This document shows, in pieces, positions 1 to 8,693 of a DNA stretch of 64,000 nucleotides; the first letter of the stretch is position 1; each line of letters opens with the position of its first letter. The notes under the pieces were generated by a model. That model made no database searches and had not been told where the DNA came from. It saw only the letters and a list, made by a program, of their open reading frames with translations. The position numbers were made by a program, and so were the translations under genes. The DNA comes from CAWDJT01 sp963828705. GTDB lineage: Bacteria > Desulfobacterota > Syntrophobacteria > Syntrophobacterales > Syntrophobacteraceae. The DNA is taken from NCBI GenBank assembly GCA_963828705.1, contig CAWHGA010000040.1, positions 1 to 64,000 on the forward strand. Direction: 5' to 3'.

Positions 1-316
1 TGACGTGGGCGATTCTGCGCGGGATGAGATGGCCGGAAAAACCGAACAGTAATTGGTTGTCCTCAACCAGTCGGTCGGCCAGGACATTTTTTAGGTAGGC
101 CAGGGAACGTTCTTTTTCGTGAGTGAATTTGTTGAACATCGAGGCCTTAGCAAACACAGCGCGAGCCAGCTTGCTTTCCTCCACCTGAAAACGCTTGCTG
201 GTTTCGGCAATCAGGGCCTGGTCATCGATCATCCGGTAGCCCAGGTTGTCGGCAACCTTCCGGGCCACTTCATCGCCTTGACAATGGGTACCGCTGAATA
301 AGGCAATCACTGACAT
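1..316 (-). CDS. Cytidylate kinase-like family protein, N-terminal part
   Basis: Translating the minus strand from the ATG at 316 gives 105 residues that run off the window edge. The start MSVIALFSGTHCQGDEVA is a modified P-loop of the cytidylate kinase-like (Cytidylate_kin2) type, followed by a 'LGYRMIDDQAL' segment and an 'FNKFTHEKERS' helix. In related proteins the P-loop binds a nucleotide, but the physiological substrate is not established. An AGAGGGATG ribosome-binding site precedes the ATG. The SulP gene ends only five bases upstream at 322, so the two are probably one operon and the kinase may act in regulation of the permease (inference). Family assignment rests on remembered sequence pattern. 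Confidence 0.7.
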   Translation of the reverse strand, partial: MSVIALFSGTHCQGDEVARKVADNLGYRMIDDQALIAETSKRFQVEESKLARAVFAKASMFNKFTHEKERSLAYLKNVLADRLVEDNQLLFGFSGHLIPRRIAHV

Positions 317-321
317 GGAAT

Positions 322-2542
322 TCATCCCTCTCTGATCAGAGATCTCAAGTCGTGCCACCCAAGAGGTCCTGTTGGGACCGAATCCTGTTGGCCGGCGGCT
401 TTACGCTCAGTGGTTGACAAAACAAACCGACAGCAGCGGGCAGCGCTTCTCGCCACACTGGGTGTGCTCCCGCGGTGGATTATTTCCACGGCCTGCTGCA
501 TGGTCGGGAAGAAGTTGTCGGCGCCGATCTTTTCGTACAGGTAGGTGCGGTTCATGACTGCCAGTACCTTTTCATTGACGCCGCTGAAAGAAATATCATA
601 ACCGGCGCTGCGCACACGATCCACAATGAGCGACAGCATTTCCTCACCGGAGGCATCCATGTCGTTGATGCCATTGGCCACGATCAGAATGTGCTTGAGT
701 TCCGGCATGGCGGTCAGGCGTTCGGTGATCTGGTCTTCCAGATAGCCGGCATTGGCGTAGAACAAAGAGCCGTCGAAGCGGATCATGGAGATGTGGTCAC
801 ATTCTTTGAGGCCGAAATCCCGGGCGCTCTGATAGGATCGGTCCGGATACAGGGAAAGGGAGGTCACCTTGGGACGCATGCTCTTGTAAAGGAACATGAG
901 CAGCGACAGTCCGACGCCGACCATGATGCCCTTGTCCAGGTGGGGAGCGCTGATCAGGGTGGCCGCAAAGGTGATCACAGAGAACACCCCATCATACCAC
1001 TGGGCTTTCCAGGCATGGATAAAGCCATGGACGTTAAGCAGGCCGATGACGGCCATCATAATGACAGCGGCCAGGACCGACTGGGGCAGATGGTACAACA
1101 GCGGGGTGAAAAACAACAGCACGATCCCCACGGAAACACTTGTGAACACGCTGGATAGACCGGTTACGGCACCGGATTGGATGTTGACCGCGGACCGGGA
1201 AAAGGAGCCGGAAACCGGGAAACTCTGACCTAGCGCTCCCAGCATGTTGGCCAGGCCCTGGCCGATCAACTCCTGGTTAGGGTCCAGACGCTGCCCTGTT
1301 TTGGCCGCCATAGCTTTGGCGATGGACACCGCTTCCATGAAACCCAGTAGAGAAATGATGGCGGCAATAGGCAACAGCTGCAGCACGATCTTGAGGTCCA
1401 TTTTGGGGATGCTCATGGCGGGTATGCCCTTGGGCACGGTTCCCACTACGTCGCCACCGCCGATGGCAACGCAAGGCGGTTTCGTCGAGGGCGCTATTGC
1501 CGACCTTGATCCGCCAGGTGCGACCGTCGGTTTTCGCTCCGGAGGGTAACGCATTCTTGGGATAAAGATTGAGCTTGCCGCCTTCACCTTCCACACCGGC
1601 GAACAAGATCTCGCGAATGAGTCGGCGGAACTTGCGTGTCTTGAGCTTGGCTTCGTCGATATTGAACTCAATCACTGCGCCTTTGTGTTTCAGTTCCAGA
1701 AGGCGTACCGACGCCGAGCCCCATTGCTCTTCGGCCGTGGTGATCTCGGGTGCCAACTCAGCACGCTGTTTGGCCAGTTCAGTCATGGCTTTGGCGGCCG
1801 CGTTGAATTCCTTGATGTGGCTTTGGGCCTCCGGAGACATGATGGCTTCCAGGGGCACCTTCCGATTGTGCTCAAAACCGGTGGCCCAGGAAATCAGGAT
1901 AGTCACGGCCACGGCCACCAGCACATAGGGGATACGGCGATCAATGCGCCGCAACCCGTACATCAGGACAAAGGCCAGGGCGCCCAGGCCCAGTGAGGGC
2001 CAGTGGGTGAAATTGATGGCTGCTTTGACCACTCCGTAAACTGTTTCATAGTGGTGGGTGGCATCATCGACACTGACACCAAACATTTTGGAAAGCTGGG
2101 ATGTGGCGATGATGAGTGCACCGGCGTTGGTGAAACCATTGACCACCGGGTGGGACAAGAAATTGACCACCAACCCCAACCGTAGCGCGCCCAAAGCAAA
2201 TTGGAACGCTCCTACGATGAGTGCCATCAGGATGGCATAGGCGATAAAAGCTTCGCTTCCGGCGGTGGCCAAAGGCGCCAGGGCCGCCGAGGTCATCAGC
2301 GAGACAATCGCCACTGGACCGGTAGCCAGTTGCCGGCTGGAGCCAAAGAGCGCTGCAACCATGGGAGGCAACAACGCGGCGTACAGGCCATAGTGAACCG
2401 GCATCCCCGCCAGTTGGGCGTAGGCCATGGATTGAGGAACCAAAACCAAGGCCACCGTGATTCCGGCGATGAAGTCGGTACGCAGGGTGGCTGCGTTGAC
2501 CAACCGCACCCAGCTCAGAAATGGGAAAATCGTTTTGATCAT
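322..2542 (-). CDS. SulP family sulfate/anion permease with STAS domain (frameshifted)
   Basis: SulP permeases move sulfate or other anions across the inner membrane. The N-terminal part shows the family hallmark 'LVPQSMAYAQLAGMP' and many hydrophobic helices. The distal part shows 'GFMEAVSIAKAMAAKTGQ' and 'YPVSGSFSRSA'-like motifs ('FPVSGSFSRSA' here), then a cytoplasmic STAS domain in the last 150 residues. A charged, coiled-coil-like insert of about 110 residues (near 1560-1860) interrupts the membrane domain. The reading frame shifts once near 1470-1490, between 'SALDET' and 'IGGGDVVG', so it is seen as two overlapping frames. Both halves are well conserved, so a sequence error is more likely than decay. 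The ATG at 2542 is preferred over upstream starts because it directly precedes the first family-like residues. Confidence 0.85.
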
Positions 2543-2987
2543 AATGAACCGCCCAATCCGTGTTGAGGAAGACCAAGTGTGTCGGATATGAAACAGCATC
2601 CGGGTGACCGCCGCACCGCCCCTGGGGAAATCCGCACGCTATCGGCGATGAAGGAAATCGCGGGGAAATAGGGCGTTGGCAGTCTATGAAATGTAGTCAC
2701 GGTTGTCAAAATATTTGTTTCACAAGAGGGTCTTCTGCGGGGTTTTATCGGTGTTTCATGATGAAACAATCTTCAATACGGAGTCATCGAGGAATTGCTC
2801 TGGCACTTCGAGCTTCTTGGATAGGATCACCGCGCGCATACACGGGAGGCCGGGCGACCGGCTGGTCGCCCCGGCTCAGACCTTTCGGCATCCCTGATCA
2901 GGCGGTTGGCCCCAACGGTTTGGGGCAATGTTGTTGACTTAGGATCCGCCCAAAAATAAGTGTGCCATTTCCCGTGATTTTTGTGTC

Positions 2988-3045
2988 GCGTTTCATTGCA
3001 TTCAACACGACCTACCGTAGGTTGCGTTGAATGCAATGAAAACGC
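2988..3045. repeat. Long inverted repeat (hairpin)
   Basis: The arms GCGTTTCATTGCATTCAAC (2988-3006) and GTTGAATGCAATGAAAACGC (3026-3045) are complementary apart from one unpaired base. The spacer holds a second small palindrome, CCTACCGTAGG. It could be a dispersed palindromic element or an RNA hairpin. No T-tract follows, so a simple terminator is unlikely. Confidence 0.7.
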
Positions 3046-3081
3046 AACGCCTGCAATGGCTATTTGGGGACAGTTCTTTAA

Positions 3082-3175
3082 GCTCCTCTCCCTTGATGGG
3101 GGAGGCTGGGTAGGGGTGAGAAGGTGCGGGTAAGATCAACCCCCTCCCTAACCCCTTCCACCGAGGGGAGGGGAA
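3082..3175. repeat. Imperfect palindromic dispersed repeat (CCCTCCC/GGGAGGG type)
   Basis: The left arm CTCTCCCTTGATGGGGGAGG pairs imperfectly with the right arm CCCTTCCACCGAGGGGAGGG, about 90 bp in all. This resembles the C/G-rich imperfect palindromes that occur in many copies in a range of bacterial genomes. Only one copy is evident in this window. Confidence 0.5.
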
Positions 3176-3338
3176 CCGGAAGGACCTTCTGCCGTTAAGT
3201 CAAAAGCATTGCCGTGTGGGGTGGTTGCCCCCCATGACCTGACTCGCTCGTCAACCGGATCGACGCTCGAAAGCGGGCCTGTTGTTGGTCTTGTGAAGCC
3301 GTTGGGCGACGCGGTTTAAGTCGGTCGCCTGCGATGGT

Positions 3339-3354
3339 TGGCATTGTGCTTGCT
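3339..3354 (+). promoter_or_regulatory. Sigma-54 promoter of the kinase-receiver operon
   Basis: TGGCATTGTGCTTGCT matches the -24/-12 consensus TGGCAC-N5-TTGCW with one deviation in the -24 box. It lies 95 bases upstream of the histidine kinase start at 3449. Two NtrC-type activators encoded in the window could drive it. Confidence 0.65.
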
Positions 3355-3448
3355 TACTTGGAATGCTATGGTTCGGAGCTGACCATTCGGGTCTTGGCGA
3401 GAGTGCTTCAAGATGCAGCGATTATGGACTTCAGAGTAAGGGCGGCCG

Positions 3449-5113
3449 ATGGAAGAACGAGGGATTCAGAAGCTTCGCTGGAAGATTATCGCTACCACGC
3501 TGTGTTTTTCACTGATACCGCTCTTTGTGTTGGGTTTCACCATCTACTATCAGTTCAGCGTGTCGTATACCGCCAAGATTATGGACAGTCTGCGAACGCT
3601 GGTGGACAACCGGCGCAACGCCATTGACCTGTTCCTGGACGAACGCGTTGCTCAGTTGACCACACTGGCCAACACCCAGTCCTACCAGCAGTTGAGCGAC
3701 GGCGACTACCTCGATCGGGTGTTTACCCTGATGCAATCACGCTCCAAGTCTTTCATTGATCTGGGCATCATCGATCAGGATGGCCACCATGTGGCCTATT
3801 CGGGACCTTACCAACTGCGTGGGATCAACTACCGCAATGAAGAATGGTTTCAGGAAGTCATGCTGCGTGGTGTCTTCATCAGTGATGTCTTTATGGGCTT
3901 CCGCAAGTTTCCCCACTTCATCATCGCGGTGATGCGGCGCGAAGGGGACCGCCGCTGGATCCTCAGGGCAACCATCGACACCAATATTTTTGATGCCCTG
4001 GTTAAGGAAGCTCAAGTCGGTGACAAAGGTGATGCCTATGTTATCAACAAGGATCGAGTCCTACAGACGACGCCGCGTTTCGGCGGGAAGGTCCTGGGAA
4101 CCGAGGATGAGAGCAACTATTCAAGCTTCAGCGGGAGCCGCATTGAAGAACGCCAGCTCCAGGGCCAGACCGCTCTGGTGGCGGCGACCTGGATGCGGAG
4201 CAAAGAGTGGTTGTTGATTATCAAGGAAGACCCACGGGTTGAATTGATGCCCTTGTTTCACGCTCGCCACATGACCATATGGGTGATCCTGGGTGGTATC
4301 CTGATCATTACTGCCGGGGCGGTTTATGTGGTGAACGAGATGATGACCGAACTGATCAAGGCCGACCGCGAGAAGGCGGTCCTCGACGCTAGTCTGATGC
4401 AGTCCAGCAAGATGGCAGCTCTTGGCAAGATGGCTGCAGGGATCGCCCACGAAGTGAACAACCCTCTGGCGGTCATTAAGGAAAAAGTGGGATGGCTCAA
4501 AGACCTATTGAGCGAAGAAGATATCTCGGCCAGTGAGAACTTCGCGGAATTCAAGGACGCTTTGGGCAAGATCGAACGCCATGTCGAGCGTGCCAAGAAG
4601 GTCACTCACCGCTTGCTGGGGTTTGCCCGACGGATGGAACCCACCGAAGAAAAGGTGGACATCAATAAGGTTCTCAGCGAGACCCTCAGTTTCCTGGAAA
4701 ATGACGCTCGTTACAAGAACATCAGCATCAAGGCCGACTACGCGCCGGGCCTGCCCTCGACCCTGAGTGATTCAGCCCAGATGCAGCAGGTGTTTCTCAA
4801 CATTTTGAACAATGCGGTCGATGCCATTGGCAAAGATGGCGAGATTCAAGTCAAGACCGGCTACAGCGTCAAGGAAAGGGAGATCACCGTTTCCATTGCC
4901 GACAACGGTCCAGGAATTTCTAACGAACACCTGGCCCGCATTTTCGATCCTTTCTTCACCACCAAGGAGGTGGGACGCGGGACCGGATTGGGGTTGTCCA
5001 TCAGCTACAGCATTGTGGAAAAACTGGGTGGTCGAATCATGGTGGCCAGCGAAGTGTCCAAAGGCACGGTTTTTACTATCTATGTGCCGGTCCGTGGGGA
5101 TGCTGTCAATTGA
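3449..5113 (+). CDS. Membrane sensor histidine kinase with Cache-type periplasmic domain
   Basis: This 554-residue protein has a transmembrane helix at about residues 13-35, a periplasmic Cache-like sensor at about 40-270 and a second helix at about 275-297. A HisKA domain follows with the phospho-accepting histidine in 'GIAHEVNNPL' (about H334), then a HATPase domain with 'DNGPGIS' and 'GTGLGLSISY' motifs. It should autophosphorylate on ATP in response to a periplasmic ligand, which is unknown. The start ATG at 3449 has an AAGGGCGG site. It heads a kinase-receiver-kinase-receiver operon behind the sigma-54 promoter at 3339. Its natural partner is probably the receiver at 5181. Confidence 0.92.
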   Translation: MEERGIQKLRWKIIATTLCFSLIPLFVLGFTIYYQFSVSYTAKIMDSLRTLVDNRRNAIDLFLDERVAQLTTLANTQSYQQLSDGDYLDRVFTLMQSRSKSFIDLGIIDQDGHHVAYSGPYQLRGINYRNEEWFQEVMLRGVFISDVFMGFRKFPHFIIAVMRREGDRRWILRATIDTNIFDALVKEAQVGDKGDAYVINKDRVLQTTPRFGGKVLGTEDESNYSSFSGSRIEERQLQGQTALVAATWMRSKEWLLIIKEDPRVELMPLFHARHMTIWVILGGILIITAGAVYVVNEMMTELIKADREKAVLDASLMQSSKMAALGKMAAGIAHEVNNPLAVIKEKVGWLKDLLSEEDISASENFAEFKDALGKIERHVERAKKVTHRLLGFARRMEPTEEKVDINKVLSETLSFLENDARYKNISIKADYAPGLPSTLSDSAQMQQVFLNILNNAVDAIGKDGEIQVKTGYSVKEREITVSIADNGPGISNEHLARIFDPFFTTKEVGRGTGLGLSISYSIVEKLGGRIMVASEVSKGTVFTIYVPVRGDAVN

Positions 5114-5180
5114 CCACTCAGATTAAGGGTATGGTTCCGTAGGTAACAAAGATGCTCTCGTGTCCTTAAGGAGATGCAGC

Positions 5181-5567
5181 ATGGAGAACTTGAGAGTGCT
5201 GGTGGTGGATGACGAACCGGATTTCCTCGAAACCGTCGTCAAAAGATTACAGCGACGTGGCATCAACGCCGCGGGGGTGGAAACCGGCAAGCAGGCCCTG
5301 CAGCTGCTGGAAGACGAGGCCTACGATGTCGTCGTCCTGGATGTTTTGATGCCGGGGATGGACGGCATCGAAACCCTCAAACACTTGAAGAAGCGCAAAC
5401 CCTTCGTCGAGGTGATCATCCTCACCGGCCACGCATCGGTGGAATCCGGTATCCAGGGTATGCAGCACGGTGCCTTCGACTATGTGATGAAACCGGCTGA
5501 TTTGGAAGAACTCATTGATAAAATCCGTCAAGCCTTTGAACGAAAGAAGATTCATGAAGGCCGTTAG
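5181..5567 (+). CDS. Single-domain response regulator
   Basis: The 128-residue protein is a receiver domain only: the acidic pair in 'VVDDEPDF', the phosphorylatable aspartate in 'VVLDVLMPGMDG', the conserved threonine in 'ILTGHAS' and the lysine in 'VMKPADLEE'. There is no output domain, so it probably relays phosphate or acts by protein contact. AAGGAGATGCAGC precedes the ATG at 5181, which is preferred over the upstream in-frame start at 5160. It is strongly similar to the second receiver at 6568 ('VIILTGHASV' in both), which points to a kinase-receiver duplication. Confidence 0.92.
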   Translation: MENLRVLVVDDEPDFLETVVKRLQRRGINAAGVETGKQALQLLEDEAYDVVVLDVLMPGMDGIETLKHLKKRKPFVEVIILTGHASVESGIQGMQHGAFDYVMKPADLEELIDKIRQAFERKKIHEGR

Positions 5568-5633
5568 GGTTGATTTGCACCGGACTCCACTGCTGGAGAC
5601 GATCGGCGAGATCCCGGGAGATAAGGCCGTATC

Positions 5634-6545
5634 ATGCTCAAAGCCGCCACTGCGCCTCGAAATGTATCGCTGTATTATGCGGTCGCCATTGCTCTGTTTC
5701 TAAGCGCCATGGTGCTGGCAGCTCGTTCGGCCTGGCTGCCGGCCTTTGGCGCCCTGGCGCTGGCAGTGTTATCGCTGGCCAGTACCTGGCAGCTTCTGGG
5801 GCGAGTGGAACAGGCCCAGCAACAGAAATCGTTTCTGGATGCGCAGCTCATCCAATCGCAGAAAATGGCGGCTATCGGCGAGCTGTCATCGGGTATTGCC
5901 CACGAAATAAACAATCCCCTGGCCATCATCGGGCTGGAAGTGGAATTGCTCCGCAATCTGCTTGGAAATCCAAACCTCCAGGCACTGGAAGGGCTCCACG
6001 AATGCCTTGATTCCATGAACGAGATCGCCCGGCAGGTGGAACGCTCCAAGGACATCACCCATCGATTGCTGAGTTTTGCCCGCAAGATGGACCCACTTAT
6101 CCAAACGGTGGACATCAACCGGCTGATCGAAGACATGACTCGACTGGTGGAGCGGGAAGCGGTCCACCAGGGAATCCAGATCGTCAGGGATTACCGGGGT
6201 GATCTGCCGCCGGTAAACACCGACGGCCCGCTGCTGCGGCAGGTGGTTCTTAACCTGCTCAACAACGCCGTCCAAGCCATCGGGCGTGACGGCATCGTTA
6301 CCCTGAGCACCCGCGTGGCTGTCGTCGGTGCTGTGGAAATTGGGGTGAGCGACAACGGTTGTGGCATTCCCAAGGAACATCTGGACAAGGTCTTTGATCC
6401 GTTCTTCACCACCAAACCACCCGGGGAAGGTACCGGATTGGGGTTATCCATCTGCCATGCCATCATCACCCGCCTCGGCGGTACCATCACGGTGGTCAGT
6501 GAAATGAATCAGGGAACCACCTTCACCATCCGACTTCCTCTTTGA
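5634..6545 (+). CDS. Membrane-anchored histidine kinase, short
   Basis: The 303-residue kinase has two hydrophobic helices at about residues 12-30 and 35-54 with almost no loop between them. A short linker leads to HisKA, with H90 in 'GIAHEINNPL', and then HATPase with 'DNGCGIP' and 'GTGLGLSICH'. With no periplasmic domain it probably senses a membrane or cytoplasmic state, or serves as a second step in a relay. It follows the first receiver by 66 bases and precedes the second by 22, so all four genes are likely cotranscribed. Confidence 0.9.
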   Translation: MLKAATAPRNVSLYYAVAIALFLSAMVLAARSAWLPAFGALALAVLSLASTWQLLGRVEQAQQQKSFLDAQLIQSQKMAAIGELSSGIAHEINNPLAIIGLEVELLRNLLGNPNLQALEGLHECLDSMNEIARQVERSKDITHRLLSFARKMDPLIQTVDINRLIEDMTRLVEREAVHQGIQIVRDYRGDLPPVNTDGPLLRQVVLNLLNNAVQAIGRDGIVTLSTRVAVVGAVEIGVSDNGCGIPKEHLDKVFDPFFTTKPPGEGTGLGLSICHAIITRLGGTITVVSEMNQGTTFTIRLPL

Positions 6546-6567
6546 GGACACCGGGAAAGGGTTAGAG

Positions 6568-6969
6568 ATGACAACAACCCCTAGAATACTCATCGTGGAT
6601 GACGAGGAGCGGTTTCGCCAGACTCTGGCCAAACTCCTCACGGTCAGGGGGCTCGACGTGACCACCCTGGGCAGTGGCCAGGAGGCGCTGGATGCCTTGG
6701 GGCATGGGCAATTTGACGTCATTGTGCTGGACGTCCGGATGCCGGGGATGAATGGCATCGAAACCCTTGCGGAGATCAAGAAACTCAACCCCATGGTCGA
6801 AGTGATCATCCTTACCGGCCACGCCTCGGTGGATGCCGCCGTGGACATCATGAAACTCGGCGGCTATGACTATCTGCTCAAACCCGCTTCCATAGAGGAA
6901 CTCATGGACAAGATCGAGGCCGCCTTCGAACGGAAACTGGCCCGCGAACAGCGGGCACAGAAGGGTTGA
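6568..6969 (+). CDS. Single-domain response regulator
   Basis: This 133-residue receiver has 'IVDDEERF', the acceptor aspartate in 'IVLDVRMPGMNG', 'ILTGHAS' and 'LLKPASIEE'. It has no DNA-binding or enzymatic output domain. It ends the kinase-receiver-kinase-receiver operon and converges on the NtrC-type gene that ends at 6978, eight bases away. It closely resembles the receiver at 5181. Confidence 0.92.
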   Translation: MTTTPRILIVDDEERFRQTLAKLLTVRGLDVTTLGSGQEALDALGHGQFDVIVLDVRMPGMNGIETLAEIKKLNPMVEVIILTGHASVDAAVDIMKLGGYDYLLKPASIEELMDKIEAAFERKLAREQRAQKG

Positions 6970-6977
6970 GCGCTGGG

Positions 6978-8427
6978 TCAAACCTTGTTTGGCGTGGTTG
7001 GATCTTCGGAGGAAGGAGCCTTTTTCAAAGGCTTGATGTTGAGGTTGGCATCCCGGATCAAGCGGTGTAGGTACTGTCGCTTGATACCAACTTCCCGGGC
7101 GGTCTGAGAGACGTTGCCACCGTGGCTGGCCAGGGCCTTGAGAATGAACTGGGACTGAAAATCTTCCAGCAACCGGTTCTTGGCTTCCTTAAAGGGCAGG
7201 GCGAAGAGATCGTCGCCGATGGCCATGGGCGACGACCCGGCAGGTGAGAGGCCGAGCAACTCCGGACATGCTCAAATCGCCTTCGCCGATGATGTTCCCC
7301 CGGCCCAGAATAACCCCGCGCTCCACCACATTTTCCAGTTCGCGGATGTTGCCGGGCCATTCCTGCCGCACGAGAAAGGACATGGCTTCGCGGCTGAAAC
7401 CCTGAAGCTGCCTGGCATTGATTACGGCGTATTTGTGCAGAAAATGCGCCGCCAGCAGAGGGATGTCTTCGCGGCGCTCCCGCAGCGGCGGCAGGTGGAT
7501 GTTGATGACATTGAGCCGGTAGAAGAGGTCCTCGCGGAATTCGCTCTTGCGGATCATGTCGGCCAGGTTCTGGTGGGTGGCGGCCAGGAACCGAAGGTCC
7601 ACTTTGCGGATGCGCGTGTCGCCGACCACCTTGTACTCGCCTTCCTGCAACAATCGCAACAGCTTGACCTGCATGGTCAGGTTGAGGTCGCCGATTTCAT
7701 CGAGGAACAACGTCCCGTGGTTGGTTTCCTCCACCAGCCCCTTCTTGTCCTTGAGCGCTCCGGTGAAGGAGCCGCGCACGTGGCCGAAGAGTTCGCTTTC
7801 CATGAGAGATTCTGGGATGGTGCTGCAATCGATGGGAGTAAAGACCTTGTCCTGGCGCAGGCTGTGCTGGTGAATGGCGCGCGCCACCAGTTCCTTGCCG
7901 GTGCCGCTTTCGCCGGTTATGAGAATGGTGGCGCTGGTCCTGGCCACCTGTTCGATTTGGCTGTGGAGGCGCTGCATGGCGGGGCTGTTGCCGATGAGTG
8001 AGGTGAAGGCCGACTTGCCTTCGAGTTTTTCCCGCAGGTAAGTGTTCTCCTGTTGGAGTTGCTGCCATTTGAGGGCCTGGTCGAGAACTTGAAGGATGCG
8101 CTCCTTGCGGAAGGGCTTGGTGATATAATCGAAGGCCCCTTTGCGGGTCGCTTCAATGGCCGATTCGATGGTGCCGTAGGCGGTCATGATGATCACGGCA
8201 ATGTTGGCAGCGTGCTGTTTGACGGTCTCCAGCACCTGAATGCCATCGCAACGCGGCATCTTCAAGTCGGTGATGACCAAAGCAAACGAGTGTTTCTTGA
8301 GCAGCTCGCCAACCTTCAAGGGATCGTTGGTAACCGTCACTTCAAAGGGGGTTTTCTCGGTGATGATACGTTTGAGCAACACCAGCATGTCCTGCTCATC
8401 GTCTACTACCAGGATTTCTGTGGCCAT
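6978..8427 (-). CDS. NtrC-family sigma-54 dependent response regulator (frameshifted)
   Basis: Domains in order are a receiver (about 1-120, aspartate in 'VITDLKMP'), an AAA+ sigma-54 activator domain with Walker A 'GESGTGKE' and Walker B 'LFLDEIGD', and a Fis-type helix-turn-helix at the end ('GNVSQTAREVGIKRQYLHR'). The sigma-54 contact loop reads GSFTGA instead of GAFTGA. One base appears missing near 7265-7270, within 'DLSMS', which separates the HTH from the rest; restoring it gives one continuous protein. The start at 8427 has a GGGGAG site. It is divergent from the PAS kinase at 8694, a likely partner, with a palindromic site between them. Confidence 0.88.
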
Positions 8428-8547
8428 GAAAATCTCCCCAAGGTGTTTTGGTTTCCATTTGGCATCCAATCGGTCCACAGCAAGAGAGCTTGGCCCTGCG
8501 CCCAGGCCAGGACAACTGCCGATCTGTGCCGGAGCGTCCTCTGCAGG

Positions 8548-8573
8548 TTACACTACTTGCCCGGGTAGTGTAA
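8548..8573. promoter_or_regulatory. Perfect palindrome between divergent regulator and kinase genes
   Basis: TTACACTAC and GTAGTGTAA form a perfect 9-bp inverted repeat separated by 8 bases. It sits between the minus-strand NtrC-type start (8427) and the plus-strand kinase start (8694), the usual place for an autoregulatory operator. Its TTACA/TGTAA half-sites resemble the palindrome at 23210-23224. Confidence 0.55.
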
Positions 8574-8693
8574 ACTAAAAGGTACAGTCAGTGTCATTCA
8601 CAAGTTTCTTTTTGGGAATACGTGGCGTCTCCGGGCGCGCCCTAGGGTTTGGCGGGTAGTCAAGTGGGAACCGGATGGTCGGGGCAGGGAAAG

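Larger units (their letters stand above)
2543..3338. other. Intergenic region with two inverted repeats
   Basis: This stretch separates the divergent sulP operon and the kinase-receiver operon. I see no convincing gene in it. It holds the palindrome at 2988-3045, the dispersed repeat at 3082-3175, and just downstream the sigma-54 promoter at 3339. Confidence 0.6.

Noticed and set aside
475..1158. Plus-strand open frame of 227 codons
   Set aside because: It is antisense to the well conserved SulP gene and has histidine/glycine-rich shadow composition with no family resemblance.
7180..8001. Plus-strand open frame of 273 codons
   Set aside because: Antisense to the AAA+ domain of the NtrC-type gene; shadow composition.
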